Below are positions 6,339 through 15,700 of a stretch of 64,000 nucleotides of DNA, piece by piece (position 1 is the first letter of the stretch; every line of letters starts with the position of its first letter). A program made the position numbers and the translations under genes. This stretch comes from Arenimonas metalli CF5-1 (GTDB lineage Bacteria; Pseudomonadota; Gammaproteobacteria; Xanthomonadales; Xanthomonadaceae), in NCBI RefSeq assembly GCF_000747155.1, contig NZ_AVCK01000044.1, forward strand, positions 61,940-125,939, given 5' to 3'. The notes under the pieces are model-generated. The model was not told the origin of the DNA. It saw nothing but the letters and a program-made list of their open reading frames with translations, and searched no databases.

Positions 6339-8804
6339 GTGCCGCAGCACGTGAAGACGGGCCGCTCAACCACCGTCGGCGCCCCTCCGGTGCTTTCTTC
6401 CGGCGACATCGTCGCAGGTCTGGGGGCCGCACCGCGGGATTTTCTTTGCGCGTGCCTGGCCCTGTTTGACGACAGCACGCTGCAGCGACGCATCAGCACA
6501 CTGATCGAGAAGTGGAAGTCGAATAGGACCGCAAGCAAAGAAACCGATGAAGCCGAAGCGGCTGCTGCGGTAAAGGGCAGTCTAGACGCGTGGCGCGAAT
6601 CGAAGCTGACGGACGACGAGCTGCGTGTTCTGTTGTGGATGTATCTCCGCGAGGCGCTCGAACTTCCACCGCTCACGTTTGCTTCGTTGCGCGCTGCTGA
6701 CACAGCTGCGGACGATCTAGTCGCACGGGCACTGCATTCCATCCAGCCCGGGCGCGCCGCCAAGCTAGCCGAGAAGTATGGGCTGAAGGAGCCTCGCGAC
6801 CTCCCTACCACCCTCGACTCGCTCGCACGAAAGACGATGGAGGAACTGATGTCATCTTTCCTGCAGGCGACCGATGCCGGGTCCAAGCAGGTCAGAGAAG
6901 ACCTCCTGTCCGAGACTCGAGCTCGACTTTCGCAGCTCCCTAAGGAGGATCGACAGCGCCTGATGGGTGCAGTTGGCAGCGACGAATTGAACGATGCCGC
7001 CCTGGGCAAGATCCTGATTACGGGTGGCGGTTTGGGTGCGTTCGGCGCCAGCGTCAGCTTGGCGGGTTTTTCCGCCTACATTCTTGCCGCTCAAGCATCT
7101 GCGTTCATTCCGCTGGTAAGCGGACCCGCCCTGGTGTCGGTCGTCGCAGTCCTTTCCAACCCCATTACCATTGTCGCTGCGACAGTCGGCATGGGCTGGT
7201 GGGCCACGCGCTCAGCGAACCAGCAGGTGCGCGGTGGGATAGCTGTGCGGGTCGTGTCGCTGCTGGCCCTGAATGGCTTGGATGCGGGTGTTGCCGGTGC
7301 GCGAGCCATGCCAGATGCGTTTTCAGCGCTCCAGAGCATGCGCGAATCCGGAGGGCTGCCGACAGAGGTTCTCGCCAGCTACCAGGCCGACTGGAAGCTG
7401 ATTGAACCTGTGCGCAGAAGGGCGTCGAAGCTTGATCCTCGAGTAGCAGGGATCTTCGAGCGCCCGGTTGGCACGGACCCAGGCCTGGACAGGTTGAGCG
7501 GGCTGGCGGACGACCGGCGACGGGAACATCGCGAGGACGTTGTGCTAGCCGGGCTCACGCTCGGAGACATTCTATACAGCGCCTGGAGCCTGAACCCCAT
7601 GGTCCTGGGTGCAGCCGATTTCTCACGGGTGGAGGATTTGGATGACCCCGTTGCATTCTCGGCTTTCGCGCACAAGATGGAAGCGATGCACTCCGATGCT
7701 GCGACTGGCGCCATCAGCAACCTGAAGGGATACGTCGCGGAGCGGGTTGTTGCAGCACAGTTGATGGAGCAAGGCCATCTCGTCGAATTTCCCGAGACCT
7801 CCAACCAGGCTGGTTGGGATATCTCGGTGGACGGGACGAAGTATCAGGTCAAAGATGTCGGCGACCTTTCTTCGCTCAAGAATCACTTCGATCGCGGCTA
7901 TGACTATCCGGTGATCGCAAATTCGGAGCTTGCCGGTCAGCTGTCGGAGCGGTACGGAGACGCGCCGCCGGAGTGGACTGACCAGATCCATTTCGTGGAA
8001 GGCTACAGTAACCAAGTCGTGGAACATGTAACCCGATCATCGATCGAGGCCGGCGACGACATGTTGCATCCGGACGTTCCGCTGTTTGTCGTGGCCTTGA
8101 GCGGTATCCGAAATATCGAGCGCGTCCACAGGAACGAAATCACAGGAACCCAAGCGCTTCAAGAGGTCCTGCTTGATGGCGGAACGCGGGCAGGCTTGGC
8201 TGTCGCTGGGAACTACGCCGGCGTCGGGATTGGGTTGCTTGTTTTTGGCCCTGCGGGCGCACTGGTATTGGGTGCGGTCGTGCCTATCCTGACCCAGCGA
8301 CAATCCGGGGCGATCAAGAACGCAATGGACGGCCTGATTCAGGACAAGACCTATCTCGCGTGGGAAGCGAGCGCCCGAGCTGCACTATCGTGCCTGATCG
8401 AGAAAGCTGACGATCTACTGAGAGAGAAGAGTGCGCTCCTGAAGGCAAGGCAACCCGAGGCCACGCCAGCCGCAATCAGCAGCTATATCAATGGACGGAT
8501 CGGCGACGAGGTAGCGTTCCTTCGCGAAGCATGGTGTCGCTTGAAGAGCATCCGAGATGACAAGAGCTCGGCAGTAGAGATAACTACGCAGCGAACGATG
8601 TCCTGGCTAAGCACAAGCACGCTGTTTCCGCACACTTACCAGAAAGAGCTCAAGGCTCTTTCCGCTCTTTACCGAACCCGCCCGTCGACGGCAGATCGCG
8701 TGACCGTCGTGCTCAGCGACGTCGCCGAGAGGACTGTAGCAGCGACAAAGAAGGCGCGGGAATCGATTGGGGAATGGTTGTCGACAAGGCTGAGGAAGGA
8801 CTGA
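6339..8804 (+). CDS. large protein with two hydrophobic blocks and a PD-(D/E)XK-like nuclease domain
   Basis: An 821-residue protein of no family I can name with certainty. Residues 1-220 are helical and charged. Residues about 224-288 form a long glycine/alanine-rich hydrophobic hairpin, and the region around it recalls the YaaW-type layout. Residues about 455-570 look like a restriction-type nuclease: Glu468 in a helix (GYVAERVVAAQLMEQGH), Asp494 in GWDI, and Gln503/Lys505 in YQVK. A second glycine-rich hydrophobic hairpin is at 614-652, then a helical C-terminus. It has its own transcription unit, with a start at GTG 6339 and a weak ribosome site. A membrane-linked defence effector is my inference from domains and cargo context. 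Confidence 0.7.
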   Translation: MPQHVKTGRSTTVGAPPVLSSGDIVAGLGAAPRDFLCACLALFDDSTLQRRISTLIEKWKSNRTASKETDEAEAAAAVKGSLDAWRESKLTDDELRVLLWMYLREALELPPLTFASLRAADTAADDLVARALHSIQPGRAAKLAEKYGLKEPRDLPTTLDSLARKTMEELMSSFLQATDAGSKQVREDLLSETRARLSQLPKEDRQRLMGAVGSDELNDAALGKILITGGGLGAFGASVSLAGFSAYILAAQASAFIPLVSGPALVSVVAVLSNPITIVAATVGMGWWATRSANQQVRGGIAVRVVSLLALNGLDAGVAGARAMPDAFSALQSMRESGGLPTEVLASYQADWKLIEPVRRRASKLDPRVAGIFERPVGTDPGLDRLSGLADDRRREHREDVVLAGLTLGDILYSAWSLNPMVLGAADFSRVEDLDDPVAFSAFAHKMEAMHSDAATGAISNLKGYVAERVVAAQLMEQGHLVEFPETSNQAGWDISVDGTKYQVKDVGDLSSLKNHFDRGYDYPVIANSELAGQLSERYGDAPPEWTDQIHFVEGYSNQVVEHVTRSSIEAGDDMLHPDVPLFVVALSGIRNIERVHRNEITGTQALQEVLLDGGTRAGLAVAGNYAGVGIGLLVFGPAGALVLGAVVPILTQRQSGAIKNAMDGLIQDKTYLAWEASARAALSCLIEKADDLLREKSALLKARQPEATPAAISSYINGRIGDEVAFLREAWCRLKSIRDDKSSAVEITTQRTMSWLSTSTLFPHTYQKELKALSALYRTRPSTADRVTVVLSDVAERTVAATKKARESIGEWLSTRLRKD

Positions 8805-8854
8805 GTCTTGTACGTGTTTTATCTGTTCAAATTCTGCGTAAGCTTGGAGTCGAG

Positions 8855-9200
8855 ATGAGCCGAATTCTCGCTCCAACGTCAGGACCTACCGACTGGCGAA
8901 GGCTTTTGGCCGACCCGGAGAAGCATTGAGTCAGACGCAGGTCTACCTTCGAGACCGCGGCTCCCTGGGAGCATGCCCAGAAGACGAGCCGCGCGATCCC
9001 TGTCGAGATCGCTGAAGGACTGGATGAGCATGCCGACGTAGCCGGTCGACCTCAGACGGATGGCTTCTCGCCAGGCCCAAGGATTTGAGGGAAGAAGACT
9101 TACGGCGGAAATGATTTCGGATTGGCTCCGTGGCGACACGCTGGGTGCGCCTGACGAACCCTGATCGAGTGGTTGGGGTCAGCAGGGAACATAAGCCGCT
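8855..9200 (+). pseudogene. decayed DUF6946-family gene
   Basis: Behind GGAG, ATG 8855 opens a typical family N-terminus (MSRILAPTSGPTDWRRLLAD, then PEKH) but meets TGA at 8927 where the family normally has Trp. The same frame continues with family-like sequence: an FETAAPWE segment, an IPVEIAEGL segment, and a GRPQTDGF segment where intact members have a GR-x-SQ-x-D motif. It then stops at a second TGA near 9090. Further on, LIEWLGSAGN in another frame resembles the C-terminal EWL motif. A nonsense change plus frameshifts indicate a dead gene. Family assignment is from motif memory. This explains most of the otherwise empty 8805-9244 interval. Confidence 0.6.
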
Positions 9201-9244
9201 GTTCTTGTGGGCGGCTTTATGGATCGTAGAGAAGCACGAGTACT

Positions 9245-9694
9245 TCACTCATTGAGCCGTAGTCGCGCCTGCTCGATTGCCCGGGACGAGAACTGCTCGG
9301 GGAAGCGAAGCACTAGTCTCTCCCACAAGAACTCTTCAAGGCCAGCATCGATCATCTCCTGAAAGCCGTCCGTCGGCGCGGCCCTGCTTACCGTGTCGTC
9401 GACAGTTGAGACGATGTCGCCATTCCGATTGGCGATGGCCCTGCGGGTGTAGTTGGCACGCCAGTGTGTTTTTCCTTGAGAACGGCGGTGTTCTTCGATG
9501 GCGTAGATGCCATTCCATGCCTCGACCTCAACATGCTTGGTTGCACCGTGCTGGGCGGCCTGAAGCACGATCTTTCTCTTCCGGGCCAACAAAGCAAGTT
9601 CGCTGTTCCCGGCTTTCAGAGCATTGGCAATGAGGCTATCGCACTGGGCAGGCGTCTTTGCCGTTTCGGCGTAATCTTGATTGGTCTTCGCCAT
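9245..9694 (-). CDS. hypothetical protein downstream of the DUF262 gene
   Basis: A 149-residue soluble protein starting MAKTNQDYAETAKT, with GAGAGGG just upstream of ATG 9694. The middle and end are charged and helical (EEFLWERLVLRFPEQFSS near the C-terminus). Similar small proteins occur beside nucleases in accessory DNA, but I cannot give a function. It is transcribed in the same direction as the DUF262/DUF1524 gene, 167 bases downstream of it, so the two may form one module. Confidence 0.6.
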   Translation of the reverse strand: MAKTNQDYAETAKTPAQCDSLIANALKAGNSELALLARKRKIVLQAAQHGATKHVEVEAWNGIYAIEEHRRSQGKTHWRANYTRRAIANRNGDIVSTVDDTVSRAAPTDGFQEMIDAGLEEFLWERLVLRFPEQFSSRAIEQARLRLNE

Positions 9695-9861
9695 AACACC
9701 CTCTCTCAAGTTTTATCAAGGCGCAGAACTGGTGACGAGGCAAAGCCCTCGGCAGCAATATCCGAACAGGGCTTGTCCCTAATTCTGTTTCACCGTCGAC
9801 GATGCCGCCCTTTCGTAATTGCGTCGCCGGCAAGAGCCAAATGCGCACATTTGGTGCCGCA

Positions 9862-11544
9862 TCAATCAGCCCATTCTTTTTCGGCCCAAGCCACAAGCTC
9901 TCCCTCCCAAGCTTCAATCTCCTTCTTCGACCACGCTCCGCTCTTGCTGATCATTGCCCCGACCCGGCCTGCCACGAGCAACCCAGTCTTTATATAAGAA
10001 TCCGCCTTCTCCTTAGCGGGCTTGGCGCTGAGTTTGGAATTTAGATTTGGTGTGAGAAGAACAAGGTTGCCAAGCCGATGCTTCTGCTTCTCCGGTGCTT
10101 TGCTCTTCGCATGGATATGCTCAATGGAATCGGAAGGGCTTGCCATCCATATTTTTTCCCACTGATCCTTGGAAAATATCATGCCCTTGTTTCTTGATAG
10201 ATGTTCTTCATACCTGAACATGAAGTACCGAAGCTCTACCTCCCACCCTTCGTAGCAATTAGCATTGCGAAGCTCATCAACGGCCTTTTCGATCGGGAAA
10301 TCCTTTCCTATCGCTGCAATTCCCCTCCCGATTTCTGCTTTTGAAAGGTTCTCATTGACCACCTGCCACGCCAACCGGATGTAGTCGCCAACTCGTGTTC
10401 TGGCATCGTTGCCCATCATCCCGTAGATCCGGAACGTCACTCGCTCCCACTGAGCTAGCAGCTTTTCCTTATCTGCTTTTGAGATGTCGTCACGCAGGCT
10501 GATAGCAACTGCTAGGAGCCTGGCTTGGGAGATGCGGGTAACAGCGTTCAATCTATGATTGGCAACCACGCGGTCGGACGCCTTGGTGACTTCCAACAGC
10601 CAAGATGCGACTTCACGCAGCCCCTTGGCGCTATTCAGGGCAAGATCGCGCAATGCATGGACAGCATCTTCCTCGCTCATTGTCCGGCTGGGTGCTGTGC
10701 GGGCGCGCAATGTCGCGGCAAAACGAAGCGCTTCTGTGCTCAGTCCTTGGCGAAGTCCGATGACAGCATAGATGTCCCTCCATTTTGTATGGAGTTCTTT
10801 GATGAGGGAATCGGTGTCTACTTTTGGCAACTCGAATGCCACGCCCATCAGAATGCTTTTTAAGCGGTCTAGCCATGAAACCGAGAGACCACGGCTGTTG
10901 AGAACCTCGAATACCGTGTATACGGTTTTTTCTTCTTCGATTTCGTGAAGCAAGAAGTAGAGCCTGTTCTTCAGCAACGCTCCTAGAGCGATCAAATCAG
11001 AGACGTTATCCCTCCACCGGGACACGAACCGACGGCAATCCTCAATTGCTAAGAGGATCTCGCGATCCGCTGTCGTATTTGCGTTCGAGACGGGGGCTAT
11101 CTTGCCCTTGCGGAGGTAGTCCGAAAAATAATGACTGCTGTCATGGTTGGTTTGTAGCAGCAGTAATTCATCGCTGTCAGGCTTGACCAACAGATCGCTA
11201 AGCTCCCCCTGAAGCTTCTTTTGTGTCTTATCTTTCGAATCAAGCGCTACACATATAGTCTTGAGCAGCAATATCAGGGTTGTTATTCGTTGCTGCCCGT
11301 CGACGACATCGAGCACCTGGAACTCATCCGTTCCCAGCTCCTGAGTCCCTCTTCGCAGACACACCAAGGCCGCCATGAAATGACCTTCATCTTTTCCCTT
11401 GACGTGGGTTTTGATCAGGTCATCAAACAGGTCGTCGCGCTGCTGCGACGTCCAGCTATAGGCTCTCTGATAGTCCGGTATGCGAAAAAGCCGGCGGTCC
11501 AGAAGCTTCGAAAGAGACAAGTACTGTGGTTGGATCTTGATCAT
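9862..11544 (-). CDS. DUF262/DUF1524 GmrSD-type restriction protein
   Basis: A 560-residue single-chain protein with both halves of a GmrSD-type system. The N-terminal DUF262 (ParB-like NTPase) domain shows RIPDYQRAYSW, a LFDDL segment and VLDVVDGQQRITTLILLL within the first 100 residues. The C-terminal DUF1524 HNH-type nuclease domain shows IEHIHAK followed by RLGNLVLLTPNLNSKLSAKP. Characterised relatives restrict DNA with modified cytosines, such as that of T-even phages. ATG 11544 has GAGAG upstream; a TTG at 11556 is less likely. Base composition is visibly less GC-rich than the core genes, which supports acquisition by transfer. Confidence 0.85.
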   Translation of the reverse strand: MIKIQPQYLSLSKLLDRRLFRIPDYQRAYSWTSQQRDDLFDDLIKTHVKGKDEGHFMAALVCLRRGTQELGTDEFQVLDVVDGQQRITTLILLLKTICVALDSKDKTQKKLQGELSDLLVKPDSDELLLLQTNHDSSHYFSDYLRKGKIAPVSNANTTADREILLAIEDCRRFVSRWRDNVSDLIALGALLKNRLYFLLHEIEEEKTVYTVFEVLNSRGLSVSWLDRLKSILMGVAFELPKVDTDSLIKELHTKWRDIYAVIGLRQGLSTEALRFAATLRARTAPSRTMSEEDAVHALRDLALNSAKGLREVASWLLEVTKASDRVVANHRLNAVTRISQARLLAVAISLRDDISKADKEKLLAQWERVTFRIYGMMGNDARTRVGDYIRLAWQVVNENLSKAEIGRGIAAIGKDFPIEKAVDELRNANCYEGWEVELRYFMFRYEEHLSRNKGMIFSKDQWEKIWMASPSDSIEHIHAKSKAPEKQKHRLGNLVLLTPNLNSKLSAKPAKEKADSYIKTGLLVAGRVGAMISKSGAWSKKEIEAWEGELVAWAEKEWAD

Positions 11545-11883
11545 CTGATCTCTCAATCTCTCGGCTGATTGGCTTGGCGAAGATTACGCACAGGCAGCCT
11601 AGTTCTGTGCTCTTCAGTTCCGGAAATAGGGCAAATCCTCGAAGTTACTGGACAACTTGCCATGTTGGCCGTTTCCCTCCCGACGGGGTGGGAATCGCAG
11701 AGTAGTACCACAATCTCACACACTGTCCGCTGCTGGTCGGATGTCGCCCACGCCACCAGCTTCGCGTCAATCACTCCGGTTAGTAGTAAGGATGTTATCC
11801 CCACGGCAGTGGACAATCTTGGAGCCCCAATGCACCCTCGAGCTCATCAACGCTGAATGTGACCGAGGGCCGAGATCAATCCC
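11545..11883. other. divergent intergenic region with no convincing gene
   Basis: About 340 bases between the divergent genes at 11544 and 11884. Short open frames exist on both strands but have poor composition, no good ribosome sites and no recognisable motif. The interval must hold both promoters. No clear repeats were seen. Confidence 0.4.
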
Positions 11884-12525
11884 ATGGAGTCCCATGATTC
11901 GTCCTTCGAGGCCCTCCTGTCCCGATCAGCTATGCTGACGGACTACCTTGAGCTGGCATTCGCGCTTCCGCCCTTCGAGGGTCAGGCACGCTTCCGGACC
12001 TCCGCCTTGGCGGGCTCCCTGGCACTTGAGCATGGGGAGGCGGTCCGCAGCCTGCTCGCTATGGGCCTAGGCATCTCGGCCGCCGTTTTGCTAAGGGCGC
12101 AGTACGAGGCTGCCCTTCGGTCCGTCTGGGTCTGCTACGTGGCCAAGGACTACGAGATTCGCTTGCTTGAGCAGGACCTCTCCGCAGAAGCCGAGCGTGG
12201 CGCCAAGGGACTGCCCCAAGCCAACGACATGCTCTTGGGCATCGAGCGGGCCGCGCCCCCAGCCGCTTCACAGTCCCTCAAGAACTTCCGGACCCATTCC
12301 TGGGCGGCCCTGAACTCCTTCGTGCACTCGGGTATTCACGCCCTGAACCGGCACAAGGACGGTTTGCCGCTACCCCTGGCCGTGGGTGCACTCAAGAGTT
12401 CGAACGGCCTGAGCGTGCTGGCCGCCATGCAATGCGCCATAGCAACGGGCAGCCAGGACCTGGTGCACCGAATCAGCCTGGCCCAACGGTCGTTTGAGGA
12501 CTGCCTCCCCCCGCTGGAGCAATAG
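11884..12525 (+). CDS. DUF6988-like protein
   Basis: A 213-residue helical protein. It contains AVLLRAQYEAALRSVWVCY (residues about 70-90), LKNFRTHSWAALNSFVHSGI around residue 140, and a closing FEDCLPPLE. These fit my recollection of the DUF6988 family, whose function is unknown and whose genes are common in mobile regions. An alternative start is ATG 11932. It is the last recognisable cargo gene before the core gene at 12783. Confidence 0.6.
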   Translation: MESHDSSFEALLSRSAMLTDYLELAFALPPFEGQARFRTSALAGSLALEHGEAVRSLLAMGLGISAAVLLRAQYEAALRSVWVCYVAKDYEIRLLEQDLSAEAERGAKGLPQANDMLLGIERAAPPAASQSLKNFRTHSWAALNSFVHSGIHALNRHKDGLPLPLAVGALKSSNGLSVLAAMQCAIATGSQDLVHRISLAQRSFEDCLPPLEQ

Positions 12526-12679
12526 GTAGGGTCTTCACACGCATGACCCTGGCAGGGGAGATGGTGGGTCGAGGAGCTAACCCCGCATCCGAGCCAGCGC
12601 CGCGAAGGCTGCCATCCAGCCCGCCACAAGAGGAATCTGACACCAACTCCTGATCCCGGCGGGGTCTTGAGCCGATATG

Positions 12680-12693
12680 TCACGAACTCGTGA
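12680..12693. promoter_or_regulatory. TCACGA-AC-TCGTGA palindrome
   Basis: A perfect palindrome with 6-bp arms lies about 50 bp upstream of the TATAAT box of the indolepyruvate oxidoreductase gene. The position suits an activator or repressor site, but the binding protein is unknown. Confidence 0.3.
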
Positions 12694-12743
12694 ACCCCGA
12701 CAGCTTCACGCGCCCCCCACCCGGCCGGACCGCCCGGGCCGGG

Positions 12744-12749
12744 TATAAT
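12744..12749 (+). promoter_or_regulatory. -10 box of the indolepyruvate oxidoreductase gene
   Basis: A consensus TATAAT sits 33 bases before the ATG at 12783. The region 17 bases upstream is GC-rich with no -35 match, so activation or an unusual promoter is likely. Confidence 0.5.
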
Positions 12750-12782
12750 TCCGAGTCTTTGCTCCAGCCCCGGAAACCGCCC

Positions 12783-15700
12783 ATGTCCGTCCCCACCCTC
12801 CCGACCGAACGTCCGCTCGACCGCGAGTACACGCTCGAGCACAAATACACCCGCGAAGAGGGCCGGATCTACCTCTCCGGCGTGCAGGCGCTGGTGCGGC
12901 TGCCGCTGATGCAGCAGATGCGCGACCGCGCCGCCGGCATCAACACCGCCGGCTTCATTTCCGGCTACCGCGGCTCGCCGCTGGGCGGCTTCGACCTGGA
13001 GCTGTGGAAGGCGCGCAAGCACCTCAAGTCCAGCGGCATCGAGTTCACGCCGGGCCTGAACGAAGACCTGGGCGCGACCATGGTGTGGGGCTCGCAGCAG
13101 ACCAACCTGTTCCAGGGCGCGAAGTACGACGGCGTCTTCTCGATGTGGTACGGCAAGGGCCCGGGCGTGGACCGCTGCGGCGACGTGTTCAAGCACGGCA
13201 ACGCGGCCGGCACCTCGAGGCTGGGCGGCGTGCTGGCGCTGGCCGCCGACGACCACGCCTGCCGCTCGTCGACGCTGCCGCACGGCTCCGAGGGTGAGTT
13301 CGAAAGCGCGATGATGCCGGTGCTCAACCCGGCCGGCGTGCAGGACATCCTGGACATGGGCCTGCTGGGCTGGGCCATGAGCCGCTACACGGGCCGCTGG
13401 ATCGGCTTCAAGACCATTGCCGAGACCGTCGAGTCGTCGGCCTCGGTGAACGTGAACCCGCACCAGCTCGACATCATCCTGCCGGGCGACTTCGAGCTGC
13501 CGCCGGGCGGCCTCAACATCCGCTGGCCGGACCCGCCGCTGGACCAGGAAATGCGCCTGCACCAGTACGCGGTGAAGGCCGCGCAGGCCTTCGCGCGCGC
13601 CAACCACATCGACAAGGTGGTGGTGGATTCGCCGAAGGCGCGCCTCGGCATCGTCACCACCGGCAAGAGCTACCTGGACGTGCTGCAGGCGCTGGAGTAC
13701 CTGGGCATCGACCGCAAGGTGGCCGAGGACATCGGCATCCGCGTCTACAAGGTCGGCATGACCTGGCCGCTGGAGCCGCTGGGCATCCGCGAGTTCGCGC
13801 GCGGGCTGGAGGACATCATCGTCGTCGAGGAGAAGCGCAGCTTCGTCGAGCGGCAGATGAAGGAATACATGTACAACTGGGAGCATCGCCCTTCGATCGT
13901 CGGCAAGTACGACGAGCTGGAGAACTGGGTGCTGCCGAGCACCAACGAGCTGACGCCGGCGCGCATCGCCCGCGTGATCGCCTCGCGCGTGCAGCGCTTC
14001 TTCCGCAGCGAGCAGATGGACAGCCGCCTGCAGTGGATCAGCGCGAAGGAGAAGGAGCTGGCCGCGCCGCGCGCCAACTTCCCGCGCGTGCCGCACTACT
14101 GCTCGGGCTGCCCGCACAACTCGTCCACCGTGGTGCCGGAAGGCTCGCGCGCGCTGGGCGGCATCGGCTGCCACTACATGGTGACGTGGATGGATCGGAA
14201 GACCGATACCTTCACGCACATGGGCGGCGAAGGCGTCACCTGGAGCGGCCAGGCGCCGTTCACCGACGAGAAGCACGTCTTCCAGAACCTCGGCGACGGC
14301 ACCTACTTCCACTCCGGCTCGCTGGCCATCCGCCAGTCGATCGCCGCGAAGGTGAACATCACCTACAAGATCCTCTACAACGATGCGGTGGCGATGACCG
14401 GCGGCCAGCCGGTGGACGGCACCCTGACCGTGCCCGACATCGCGCACCAGGTGCGCAGCGAGGGCGTCAAGACGATCGTCGTGCTGTCCGATGACATCGA
14501 GAAGTGGAGCGACAAGTCGATCTTCCCGAGCGGCGTGGAGTTCTACGACCGCGCCGAGCTTGATGCCCAGCAGAAGCGCCTACGCGAAGTACCGGGCACC
14601 ACCGTGCTGATCTTCGACCAGACCTGCGCGGCCGAGAAGCGCCGCCGCCGCAAGCGCGGCAAGATGGTGGACCCGGCCAAGCGCATCGCCATCAACTCGC
14701 TGGTCTGCGAAGGCTGCGGCGACTGCGGCGTGAAGTCGAACTGCGTGTCGGTGCTGCCGAAGGAAACCGAGTACGGCCGCAAGCGCGAGATCGACCAAAG
14801 CAATTGCAACAAGGACTTCAGCTGCGTGAAGGGCTTCTGCCCGAGCTTCGTCACCGTCAAGGGCGGCGGGCTGCGCAAGCGCAAGGGCACGGGCAACAAG
14901 GACCTGCTGGCGAACCTGCCGGCGCCGACGATCCGCGGCGACCTGGAACAGCCCTGGAACATCCTGATCACCGGCGTCGGCGGCACCGGCGTGGTGACCA
15001 TCGGCGCGCTGCTGGGCATGGCTGCGCACCTCGAGAACAAGGGCGCGTCGGTGCTGGACCAGACCGGCCTGGCCCAGAAGGGCGGCGCGGTCACCACCCA
15101 CGTGCGCATCGCAAAGACGCCGGCCGACATCCACGCGGTGCGCATCGCGGCCGGTGAAGCCGACCTGGTGCTCGGCTGCGACATGGTGGTGGTGAACGAC
15201 TACTGGGCGCTGTCGAAGATCCGCGCTGACCGCACCGAGGTCGTGATCAACGACTACCAGGCGATGCCGGGCCCGTTCACCCGCCAGCCGGACATGCAGT
15301 TCCCGGCCGCGGGCATCGTCGAGGCCATCCGCACCGCGCTGGGCGGCCGCGAGCCGCTGCAGGTCGCCGCCACCGAGATCGCCACCGCGCTGATGGGCGA
15401 CGCCATCGCCACCAACCTGTTCATGCTGGGCGTGGCCTGGCAGCGCGGGCTGGTGCCGATCAGCTTCGAGGCCATCGAGCGCGCGATCGAGCTCAACGGC
15501 GCCGCGATCGAGATGAACAAGACCGCGTTCGCCTGGGGCCGCCTGTCGGCGATCAACCCGCAGGCGGTGCTGGAAGCCGCCGGCCTGGTGGAAGCGCCGG
15601 CAGAAGCCAATGCCATGGCCGACTCGCTGGACGACGAGACCATCAGCCAGTCCCTCGACGAGCTGATCGAACGCCGCGTGAAGTTCCTCACCGACTACCA

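Larger units (their letters stand above)
590..12740. mobile_element. Tn7-like transposon with cargo (ends not defined)
   Basis: A complete tnsA-tnsB-tnsC-tniQ set (722-5150) marks a Tn7-like element. In such elements tnsA lies next to one end and cargo lies beyond the target-selection gene. Here that means cargo from 5137 to about 12525, and the stated limits are the outer bounds this logic allows. Core metabolism resumes with the gene at 12783. The cargo is mixed in strand, contains a decayed gene and conflict-type families, and part of it is less GC-rich than the flanking core. No convincing terminal inverted repeats or 5-bp duplication were found by eye, so the cargo may be a composite of several insertions. 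Confidence 0.5.

Noticed and set aside
11553..11856. Two short opposite frames in the intergenic gap
   Set aside because: Neither has a good start site, plausible composition or a known motif.
722..12525. CRISPR-guided (CAST-like) transposition
   Set aside because: No Cas genes, no direct-repeat array and a TniQ longer than typical Cascade-bound forms; nothing supports RNA guidance.
12336..14447. Long minus-strand open frame opposite the indolepyruvate oxidoreductase
   Set aside because: It is a composition shadow: rich in Arg, Ala, His and Val, without domain motifs, and the plus strand has a clear enzyme.
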